A stretch of DNA of 64,000 nt, taken from Desulfofustis glycolicus DSM 9705 (GTDB taxonomy: Bacteria; Desulfobacterota; Desulfobulbia; Desulfobulbales; Desulfocapsaceae). The notes below the pieces were generated by a model, which saw only the letters and a program-made list of their open reading frames with translations, was not told the origin of the DNA and did not search any database. Shown piece after piece: positions 8,731 to 16,300 of the stretch; within the stretch, counting starts at the first letter, position 1, and each line of letters opens with the position of its first letter. The position numbers were made by a program, and so were the translations under genes. The stretch lies in NCBI RefSeq assembly GCF_900130015.1, contig NZ_FQXS01000020.1:40475-104474 (forward strand). The letters run 5' to 3'.

Positions 8731-9594
8731 TTACGGAACCAGTTTGACCTTGGCCATGATGTCAGGGCGGGTAATGCCCTGGCCGATTTCGGACCACACC
8801 AGCCAGCCGGTCTTGAAGCGGGTCTTCTGATCGATGGACTCCGTCTTCAGGTTTTCGCGCACCGGCATCTTTCCGACCTCTTCATCCGGGACGATGATGA
8901 TCTCGTCCAGCGGCATGGAGGCGGTCAGCAGAATGCCGCCGGTGCCGTAGTTCTTGATGACACCCTTCTGGCGCAGCTCGAGCTTGGTCTGGGGATCGAG
9001 GTTCCAGCCGCGCATGTCGTTGAACCGGCGGCCGCGCATGACGATGTACTTCACCGACAGCTCCAGGTCCTCGATGATCGAGATGGCCTCGTTCAGCGCC
9101 TCTTCGGTGAGCAGGTCGCCGGTGACCTCGATGGTGTTGGTCGCCGGGATGGCCGAGGAGAGCACCGAGATGGTGCGGCGGTCCATCTCCTTGCGGATGG
9201 CGTCGGCGGCGCTGGTCTGGATGTCCATCAGCGTGCCGATGTTGCCGTTCTTGAGGACGGACACGTCCACCATCGGATTGGAGTGGATGCGGTTGGTGGG
9301 GAACTCGACTTCGTCCTTGCCCACCTCCTGCTCCTGGGCGTCGCCGTCCTTGCTGATCCAGTGGGCCTTGACGGTCGGTTTCTTCTGGTAAACCGGACGT
9401 TCGCCCTTGGGCAGCGTGTGCTTGGTGAGCAGCAGCGAGGAGATCTCCTTGCGCTTGATCTCCTGTTCGATGGGCGCGGCAATGGCGGCGGCAAGCGCCC
9501 GCATGCCTTCGGGCGACTCGAGAGCCTCGCTCATGAGCCGCGCCATGGTTTCCATGTACTCCTGGGAGTGGATCTTCAACTGATTGGTTTTCAT
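8731..9594 (-). CDS. major capsid protein (HK97 fold)
   Basis: 287 residues. Position after decoration and scaffold/protease genes, length and pattern (helical N-arm, then LLLTKHTLPKGERPVYQKKP, later RRFNDMRGWNLDPQTKLELRQKGVIKNYGTGGILLTASMPLDEIIIVPDEEVGKMPVREN) fit an HK97-fold shell protein with the usual loop and spine segments. ATG 9594 has AAGGAG nine bases upstream. No obvious delta domain, consistent with a separate scaffold supplied by the upstream gene. Confidence 0.87.
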   Translation of the reverse strand: MKTNQLKIHSQEYMETMARLMSEALESPEGMRALAAAIAAPIEQEIKRKEISSLLLTKHTLPKGERPVYQKKPTVKAHWISKDGDAQEQEVGKDEVEFPTNRIHSNPMVDVSVLKNGNIGTLMDIQTSAADAIRKEMDRRTISVLSSAIPATNTIEVTGDLLTEEALNEAISIIEDLELSVKYIVMRGRRFNDMRGWNLDPQTKLELRQKGVIKNYGTGGILLTASMPLDEIIIVPDEEVGKMPVRENLKTESIDQKTRFKTGWLVWSEIGQGITRPDIMAKVKLVP

Positions 9595-9612
9595 GTGCGT
9601 TGGCTCCTTGGG

Positions 9613-9975
9613 TTAGACGAGTAGGCGGAATTTGAGGACGCCGCTCTGTACGGAAATGGCGTGGGCGACGACGTGCTCTCCGGCCGCGACGCCGTTGGTC
9701 AGACGACCGCCCGCCGAAACTTTTAGGTCGTCTCCGGCGACGACGGTCCCTTCGAAGGCGTCGGTCTCGTAGACGCCGCCGTCACAGTAGATGCCGGGCA
9801 TTTCGCCACCGGCGTAGTCCTTGATCAGGATGCCGAAGGAGCGCTTGGTGGGATCGGTGTTGACGGCGAACAGGTCGTCGCCGACCATGCGGACCACCTG
9901 GCCAAGCTGGCCGTCGCCCTGGATGTGGCCGTCGCCATAGGCGAGGCTGCGGTGACACGGATTGATAAATGACAT
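9613..9975 (-). CDS. capsid decoration protein (DUF2190-like)
   Basis: 120 residues, beta and Gly rich (VRMVGDDLFAVNTDPTKRSFGILIKDYAGGEMPGIYCDGGVYET, then VVAGDDLKVSAGGRLTNG). It resembles small head decoration or stabilisation proteins encoded just upstream of the capsid gene. AAGGAGG lies eight bases before ATG 9975. The AGDxLxVSAGGRLT segment is what I associate with DUF2190-like proteins. It probably sits on the capsid surface. Confidence 0.72.
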   Translation of the reverse strand: MSFINPCHRSLAYGDGHIQGDGQLGQVVRMVGDDLFAVNTDPTKRSFGILIKDYAGGEMPGIYCDGGVYETDAFEGTVVAGDDLKVSAGGRLTNGVAAGEHVVAHAISVQSGVLKFRLLV

Positions 9976-9987
9976 GGTGTTTCCTCC

Positions 9988-10575
9988 TTATGCGTTGATT
10001 TCCGAGTGTTCGGGAGAGTCCTCGCCGACACGGTTGCGGTAAGCGGCCATGAACCCGTCGCGCAGGCGGTCCTCGAGCGACACCTTGCGGTCGTCCACAT
10101 CGTGGGGCCGGACACCGGCGTCGCTGCGCAGCGGGGTTTCCGTCGAGGCCTTGGCGGCGGGCTTGCCGCCCTGGTCGCTGTCGGCGGGTTTCTCTTCCTT
10201 GTCCTTGTCCGCTTTGGCCGACTTGGGCAGGCGTTCGTAAGCGGCCTCGGTGGCGGCGAAGGCTTCGTCGGACAGTTCGGCCAGGCGTTTCAGTTCGGCT
10301 TCCCGGTCCTCCTCGGAAGCGAAGGAGAGTCCCTGCTTCTCCAGCCGGGTGAGCAGCTTCTTGGCCCGGGAGCGGCAGGCGGCCGCCTTTTGTTCGGCTT
10401 CCAGTTCCTGGACTCGTTTCTGCAGCTCGGCGACCTGGGCCTTGAGCTGCCGGTTTTCCTTTTCCAGGTCGGTAACGCGAGCAGGATCGCCTTCCTGCTG
10501 GGCCGGTTTCTTCTTGGCCGCGTCAGATTCAGTCTTGGCGGCCTGGTCATCGGTGGGTTTGGTTTTGTCTTCCAT
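9988..10575 (-). CDS. nested scaffold protein from internal start
   Basis: Codon 608 of the fusion is an ATG (10575) preceded by a perfect AAGGAG (10584-10589) with eight-base spacing. This would yield a separate 195-residue protein made of a Lys/Glu/Pro linker, a coiled coil and a helical tail. It is the same arrangement as lambda C/Nu3, where the scaffold is nested in the 3' end of the protease gene. An internal Shine-Dalgarno this good is unlikely by chance in a GC-rich gene. Expression of the short form is inferred. Confidence 0.7.
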   Translation of the reverse strand: MEDKTKPTDDQAAKTESDAAKKKPAQQEGDPARVTDLEKENRQLKAQVAELQKRVQELEAEQKAAACRSRAKKLLTRLEKQGLSFASEEDREAELKRLAELSDEAFAATEAAYERLPKSAKADKDKEEKPADSDQGGKPAAKASTETPLRSDAGVRPHDVDDRKVSLEDRLRDGFMAAYRNRVGEDSPEHSEINA

Positions 10576-12396
10576 CGTGGAATCTCCTTCGGGTTGGGAT
10601 TGGTCGGGCTGGCTCTGAAGGGACGCCACCTGCAGAATCCTGGCGTTCTCGTCCGCGCCTTTGCGGTCGAGCAGTCCCAGTCCGGTGAAAGTGACGCCGT
10701 GCAGAATCTCGAAAACAGGTTGGCCATTGAAATCACGGCCCTTGAACTTGCGCAGGTGCGTGCAGTAATCGGCCTTGTTTTGGAAGCGCTTATGGCAGAC
10801 CGAACATTCGCCTTCCTGGTAGTCGCACTCCATGGAGACCTGGGAGATGATCCCGCGCTTCATAAGCTTGTAGGCCAGCCTGGCGGCCGGGGTGTCGTGG
10901 ACGTACAGCTCGCCGACGCATTCCACGCGGCCGCCGTTGTCGTCCTCCAGGTAGTCGGCGGCGACGATGCCACCGACGATGTCGTTGAACTCCTGCGAAT
11001 GCTGCAGATCGACCTTCTTGTTCACGGCTGTCATGTGCCGACCGGACAACTCCTCGGCGGTGAAGTGGTCGCCGTTCTTGTTGGTCCCGGTGCGGCAGAG
11101 AACGAAGCTGAACTGGGGGTCGCCCGCCGAACCGACATCCATGGCCTCGGTCGCGAGGCGTTCACCATCGCCCAGCCGGATGTCCACGGGGATGCTGGTG
11201 TGGAAGTTCGCGGCGGCGGCCATCGGAAAGGGTTTCTCCTCCCGTTCGGCGCTGGCCTTGGCCCCGGGAGCGCAGACGAACAGACGCTCCTTGGCGTTGG
11301 AAGCCTCGCCGTGCTTGGAGGTGATGGCGTAGTGGTGATCCTTGGACTTCATCCGGCTCTGTTTGCCGAAGGAGCCGATGATCCGCTTCAGCTCCTGTTC
11401 GTTGGGATAGGCGTGATCGCGGTAGGAGATCAGCCAGTGCGGGATGTGCTTGGCATTGCCGAGGAAGGTCTGGAAAAACTCGCTGGCGTTGGCCTTGGTG
11501 ACGGTCTTGTGGTCGGTCTCGTAATACTTGACCTTGGTGTCGGCCTTGATTTCGAGCCCTTCCCAATAGGTCATGAGCCCCTCCACGAAGTGGTAGGCCC
11601 GCTCGTAGTTGGTGGTCGAGAACTCGGTGGCGTAGGGCGGATCGAAGTAGGCCAGATCCGCCTTGGCTTTCGGCAGCAGATCGTTGATGTCCTGCCGGTA
11701 TGCCTTGTTTTCCTTGTCGTTGTCGAAGACCAGGGCGTTGATGCGCTGCAGATTCTTGCGCAGACGATCCTTGAACTCGTCGGGGGTGTCCTGGCGGCGG
11801 CCATAATCGGTGGACGACGAGAAGTGGCCGAAGCCGCCCTTGCCGCTCATGCAGGTTTTGCCGAGGCCGAACAGGGCGATGTCTTTCTTGAAACCGGAGA
11901 GCTTGTCGCAGTTGGCGCGGATGGTGTCGATCAGCGCATGGACGCCCTTGGCGAAGAAGATGCCCTTGAAGTTGTCCTGAACGAAGCTGCCCGCCTTGGC
12001 GTTGTCGGCCAGGAGTGCCTCGATCTCGTCCTCGCTCAGGCGAACCGAGTTGTTCTCGATGATCGCCTTGGCGGCATGGTGGCAGTAGCGGAGCCGGTCG
12101 TTGGCGATGACCTGGAGGCCCTTGGTCTTGTACATGTAGGCCACGACCGCAGACCCCGAAAAGGCGTCGAGCACGGTGCCAACGCCTTCCGGGGTATGCT
12201 TCCAGATCCAGTCGACGAGCTTCTGCTTACTGCCGATGTAGTTGGTGATGTACTTGGGGCGCTTCTCGGGAGGGAGCTCTTCAGGAGCGGACTGTTCGGC
12301 GGCCTCGGTCCCGAGCGCATCGGGATCGAGAGTCAGCGCCGCATCGGCCTCCAGTAGAAACGCCAGCCTTTCCAGGTCTGTGGCGAACAGTTCCAT
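9988..12396 (-). CDS. fusion: DNA adenine methylase, capsid maturation protease, scaffold
   Basis: 802 residues from ATG 12396 (GGAG six bases upstream; an in-frame TTG precedes it). Residues about 48-375 are a D12-class N6-adenine methylase: TNYIGSKQKLVDWI near 51, SAM-binding DAFSGSAV at 77-84, catalytic FDPPY at 251-255. Residues about 395-590 look like a prohead protease (XkdF/S78_2-like). NKNGDHFTAEEL is followed by candidate His466 in DLQHSQ and candidate Ser518 or Ser521 in RGIISQVSMEC, with a Cys/His cluster (C531, C534, C545, H547) nearby. The last 195 residues are a charged coiled coil (EKENRQLKAQVAELQKRVQELEAE), as in scaffolds. First gene after element copy B. The protease call is by pattern; the fusion is continuous with no stop. 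Confidence 0.85.
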   Translation of the reverse strand: MELFATDLERLAFLLEADAALTLDPDALGTEAAEQSAPEELPPEKRPKYITNYIGSKQKLVDWIWKHTPEGVGTVLDAFSGSAVVAYMYKTKGLQVIANDRLRYCHHAAKAIIENNSVRLSEDEIEALLADNAKAGSFVQDNFKGIFFAKGVHALIDTIRANCDKLSGFKKDIALFGLGKTCMSGKGGFGHFSSSTDYGRRQDTPDEFKDRLRKNLQRINALVFDNDKENKAYRQDINDLLPKAKADLAYFDPPYATEFSTTNYERAYHFVEGLMTYWEGLEIKADTKVKYYETDHKTVTKANASEFFQTFLGNAKHIPHWLISYRDHAYPNEQELKRIIGSFGKQSRMKSKDHHYAITSKHGEASNAKERLFVCAPGAKASAEREEKPFPMAAAANFHTSIPVDIRLGDGERLATEAMDVGSAGDPQFSFVLCRTGTNKNGDHFTAEELSGRHMTAVNKKVDLQHSQEFNDIVGGIVAADYLEDDNGGRVECVGELYVHDTPAARLAYKLMKRGIISQVSMECDYQEGECSVCHKRFQNKADYCTHLRKFKGRDFNGQPVFEILHGVTFTGLGLLDRKGADENARILQVASLQSQPDQSQPEGDSTMEDKTKPTDDQAAKTESDAAKKKPAQQEGDPARVTDLEKENRQLKAQVAELQKRVQELEAEQKAAACRSRAKKLLTRLEKQGLSFASEEDREAELKRLAELSDEAFAATEAAYERLPKSAKADKDKEEKPADSDQGGKPAAKASTETPLRSDAGVRPHDVDDRKVSLEDRLRDGFMAAYRNRVGEDSPEHSEINA

Positions 12397-12451
12397 CAAC
12401 GTCTCCGGTCAGTTTGCTGTGCTCTCCGCGACCTGCGGGGAGCATTCAGCG

Positions 12452-12485
12452 GTTACTTACCGGAAGCGTCGGCGATGTGTCGGAG
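12452..12485 (-). promoter_or_regulatory. 34-bp bipartite element, copy B
   Basis: Perfect CTCCGAC-N14-TCCGGTAAGTAAC on the minus strand. It lies 14 bases after the stop of the 117-residue gene and 55 bases before the methylase-protease ATG. The 14-base spacer differs from copy A at only three positions. Confidence 0.75.
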
Positions 12486-12499
12486 GGTGACGGCGAATT

Positions 12500-12853
12500 T
12501 CAGCGGGCGGGGTTCAGCCGGGCCAGAACGGCCTTTCCGCAGGCGTCGAGGGAGGGGTATTCGTCGCTCTCGGTGATCTCGGAAAAGACCCCGTCATAGG
12601 GGGAGCGGGACAGCCGGTGGTATTCGAGAAAATCCGCCGGAAGCGAGGTGGCCCCGGCCTCGACCAGACGGTTGACCACCCAGGCGGCCTCGTCCCTGCG
12701 GTCGGCAAGCCCGTTCGGCCCACGGTCGAGATAGTACATCTCCACATCCAGACCGGGACCCGGCCCCTGAACCCAGACGCCCACGGGCACGTATTCCGGG
12801 GCGGTGGCTTGCCGGTCTGCGATTATCGAGTCGAGCATATAGCGCAGTTTCAT
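12500..12853 (-). CDS. hypothetical phage protein
   Basis: 117 residues (MKLRYMLDSIIADRQATAPEYVPVGVWVQGPG, later ERLxx-type helical end ALDACGKAVLARLNPAR region). Overlaps the stop of the upstream gene by four bases (ATGA), so coupled. Placed between MuF and the head fusion and ahead of element copy B, it is the last gene of the portal transcription unit. I do not recognise the family; nothing suggests a membrane or DNA-binding role. Confidence 0.65.
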   Translation of the reverse strand: MKLRYMLDSIIADRQATAPEYVPVGVWVQGPGPGLDVEMYYLDRGPNGLADRRDEAAWVVNRLVEAGATSLPADFLEYHRLSRSPYDGVFSEITESDEYPSLDACGKAVLARLNPAR

Positions 12854-13362
12854 GACCAGTCCTCCGCGATCCGGAGATGTTCGGCTAGAAGCTGGGCGTC
12901 GATCCGGCGGAATCTTTCGGCGCTTTTCTGGCGGTAGGCGATCCAGCGTTGCCAGTCCGCCGCGAGCTCGGGCTCCGAGACCGGCTCGATCATTTCGACA
13001 TGGTGAATCCGGCCCAGATCGTCGGTCAGCTCGACAATCAGCCAGCCTTCGGCCTCCTTGCCGTCATGTTCGGCCATCAGTGTGTCTTCGACCCGGACAT
13101 CGACCACCTTGATGGTGTGGGCGTGCTGAAAGCCCTCGTCGTAACCGAGTGCCTTCCACAACAGCCAGAAATCGGTGTGCAGATGGTTTCCAGCGGTGTC
13201 GAAATGGGGAGCGATCCGGGTGACGGTGAAGCTGTCCACCAGGGCGTCCAGAAAGAGATCCCCGGATTCTCTGACGGTCATGCGACTGCCCCGGTTGTTG
13301 AACCAGTGCAGCGCTTCCTGCAGCCGTCGTTTCTCCTGTTCGATAAAGTCCTTTATGGTCAT
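12850..13362 (-). CDS. hypothetical phage protein
   Basis: 170 residues, overlapping both neighbours by four bases. Sequence starts MTIKDFIEQEKRRLQEALHWFNNRGSRM and contains DFWLLWKALGYDEGFQHAHTIKVVDVRVEDTLMAEHDGKEAEGWLIVELTDDLGRIHHVEMIEP, an alternating beta pattern. Its tight coupling to the giant MuF gene suggests it could be a partner, chaperone or immunity-like protein, which I infer only from position. Family unknown. Confidence 0.65.
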   Translation of the reverse strand: MTIKDFIEQEKRRLQEALHWFNNRGSRMTVRESGDLFLDALVDSFTVTRIAPHFDTAGNHLHTDFWLLWKALGYDEGFQHAHTIKVVDVRVEDTLMAEHDGKEAEGWLIVELTDDLGRIHHVEMIEPVSEPELAADWQRWIAYRQKSAERFRRIDAQLLAEHLRIAEDWS

Positions 13363-16300
13363 TGTTTGCGTTTGCTCCAGCTTTGCGGGGTATGGACAAT
13401 GTCCTCCACCTTGCGCCCGTCGGGCAGTTTCTTGATGCCGCGCCGGGTGAAACTCTGGATGATCTCCCGACGTTCGTTGTCGCTTCTGGCCACGATGAAC
13501 TCGACGTTGTCCAGCAGCGTCACCGAGTATTTGAAGATGGTTTCGTTGCCATGGCGCTGCGAGAACCGCTTCCAGTCGTCGATGCTGGCTCCCCGGTTGC
13601 GCTGCACGTAGTCGTCGATCACCTTGCCGTAGGCGTCATGGTCATAACTGATGGCGTCCATGCGCCGCAGCATCTGTTTCTTGAAATAGAGAGCCGGTGA
13701 GGCGTCGCTGGCCGGTTGCTTCTTGATCCGGGTGAAAAAATAGCTCGCGCCGCCGGTCTGCATGTCGGCCACCGGGGACATTCCGCCCGGAGCCACGCCC
13801 ATGCGCATTTTCTCTACCGTGCTGACCATAGCTCCGTTGTTCTCCATGATCATGTCGATGAAGCCGGACATGCTCTCGCCGTTGGTCAGATCGTGGACCA
13901 GCGAATAGCCCTTCATCTGTTTTTCCAGGTCCTCCTCGGTGATGTCGAACCGGAACTGGTGCCGGTATCCGCCCTTGGCGTCGCGGTCCAGAAAGCCCGC
14001 CTGGTATTCGCCCAGCGGGTTGTATCCGGAAAGTTGGGTGATGTCCTGGACGCCCAGCTCCTTTTGCCAATAGCCGCGCAGGGCCTGAACACGCTCGGTG
14101 GTGCTGGCGTTGCGGTCGTCGAGCGATTTCTGCAGCCGTTTGTAATCAGCGCTCTTGTCGGTCTTGCGGATGTAGGCGAGCTTTTCGAGGTACATCTGCT
14201 CGGCGTTTTCCGCAGTGGCCACCCGTGTGTCGATGCCAAGCTGTTCGAGCTTTTCCAGCATCGCCTCGACCCGTCCGGGGGTGGCGTCGCCATCCAGGAA
14301 CATTTCCAGCTCGCCGCGCTGGGCGTAGAGGTTGGTGTCCGACCAGGGGCGATAGCGGACCCGGGTGCCGTCCTCGAAGGTGACGGTGTACTGGTGTCCG
14401 TCCTGCATGCGGGAGTTGTGATTGAACAGCGTCCGGTTGTCGATGTCGTCGGCCTCGACGGTAATGGTGCCGGAACCGATCCTGCGCTTGATGTGGGTCA
14501 CCTTGCCGCGTTCCACCTTGAACGGCGGTTTCTCCTTGGGTTTCTGCGCGTCGAGCTTGGGCAGGTACTGCTCGAATACGCCGTTGGTGGCCCGGTCCCA
14601 GTCGACGGACTCTTCGATCTCCTTGACCCATTTCAGATAATGGTCCGCCATCTCCTTGACCTTGGGGTCGGTGTTCTTTTGCAGGGTCTCCAGTTTCTTG
14701 CGCAGGCGCAGTGCCTTGTCGATCTTGGTCCGGTTGTACTTGCCGTCGCCCACGTGGAAATTGACGTTTTTGACGGCGTCCAGAATCGTCGGAAAGAAGC
14801 TGTCTTCGACCAGCGGTTGTCCCTTTTCCCCGACCGCCGTCTGCACATACCTGCGCAGCACCTCGTCGATGCGGCGGTCGGTGTCCGGCCGGATCTTCAT
14901 CTTGACCACGGTTCGCTTCTTCCCTTTGAAACTCTCGGTGAAGATCAGCGCGTTCTGGTCCTCCACGTCGCCACTGTCGAAGGGCAGCGTCTTGCCCTGC
15001 CAGCCGAGTTTGCGGGCCTCTTCGACCAGGGTCTCTTCGGCGGAGGAGAGCAACTTTTTCTTCCCGGTGGCGGCGCTCAGCTTGTCGAAACGGAAGCCCC
15101 GATCCCCCAGCACATCGGCGTAATAGCCTTCGAAGTCCCGCCTGAGATTGTGTTTCCGCTCCAGGGCCAGATCGTAGAAATGCCGCATCCCGGCCGGGTC
15201 CTTGGAAAACCGTCCCTCGGCGTATGGCCGCAGCAGATCGAGGTAATCCTCGTCGGCGATCTTTTCGACTTCCTGGATGTAGCGAAGGGTCGCGTTCGGA
15301 TCGACCCGTACCTTCCCTTCCTTGGCCCCCCGGAAGACCTTGTTGTAAAACGGCTCTTCCTCGCCGCAGACGCCGTTGGGGTGATAGTCGAACGAGAGCT
15401 TGTCCTGGCCCAGAAACTTGAATGCCTGGCCTTTGTCGATGCCGTAGACGCGACCGTCCCGGGCGCGGATGAATTGCTTGGAGTGTCCGTCGTGGTTGGC
15501 GATCAGCCAGTCGACCACATGCTCGCGCTGGATCTGCTCCAGTTCGATGGTGGTCAGATCCTGTGGCAGGATGTTGCGAAAATCGAAGTCGTCCCGCAGA
15601 TCGGTACGCCATTTCTGGATGGAGCCGGTGCGGCCGTTCAATTGGATGGTGCGCACCTCGATGGAATGGGGGTCGATCAGGCGGCCGATCTTGTAGGCGG
15701 CTTCCTCTCCGAAGGCGATGAACTCATCATCCTTGCGGCCAATGGGCTTGAACAGCCATTTGTCGCCGTTTTCGTCGGTCCAGAACTCCTTTTCGTGTGC
15801 GCCGCCGACTGCGGCCTTGCCGGTTTTCTTGAATTTTGACGGCAGACCTTTCTGCTGCCACGCTGAATCGACTGTGGCGAACTCCGCGCCTTTCTTGCCG
15901 ATCTTGGCCTCGGGCGGCTTGACCGGGCTCGGCTGTGGAGCCGGTTTCGGCGGCTCTTTCTTCGGCGTGGCGGGCTTGGCAGGAGCGGTTTTCTTCTTGC
16001 CTCCATGCTTTTCGGCCCAGGCCGCGTGCTTGGTGTCGATGCTGGCCTGAACCGCCTTGATTTTCGCCGGGTCGGTCTCGGTGAAGAGCGTGGTCAGCTC
16101 GTCTTTGTTGGCCCACTGCCAATACTGGACCTTGGTCTCCTTGGCGAGCGTCTTGAGCTCTGCCGATTTCAGTTTTCCGACCTGATCCTGGAAGAGCTGT
16201 TTTTTGAGGGCGATTTCCTTGCTGTGGGCCGCGAGCAGCTCCTGGGGCAGATCGGTGCCGCCGGAAACCGCCTGTTCCGCCTTGGCAATCGCGTCGAGGA

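Noticed and set aside
10006-12357. 783-codon open frame on the plus strand
   Set aside because: Antisense to the methylase-protease-scaffold gene, Leu/Gly/Val rich with no recognisable motif; a shadow frame.
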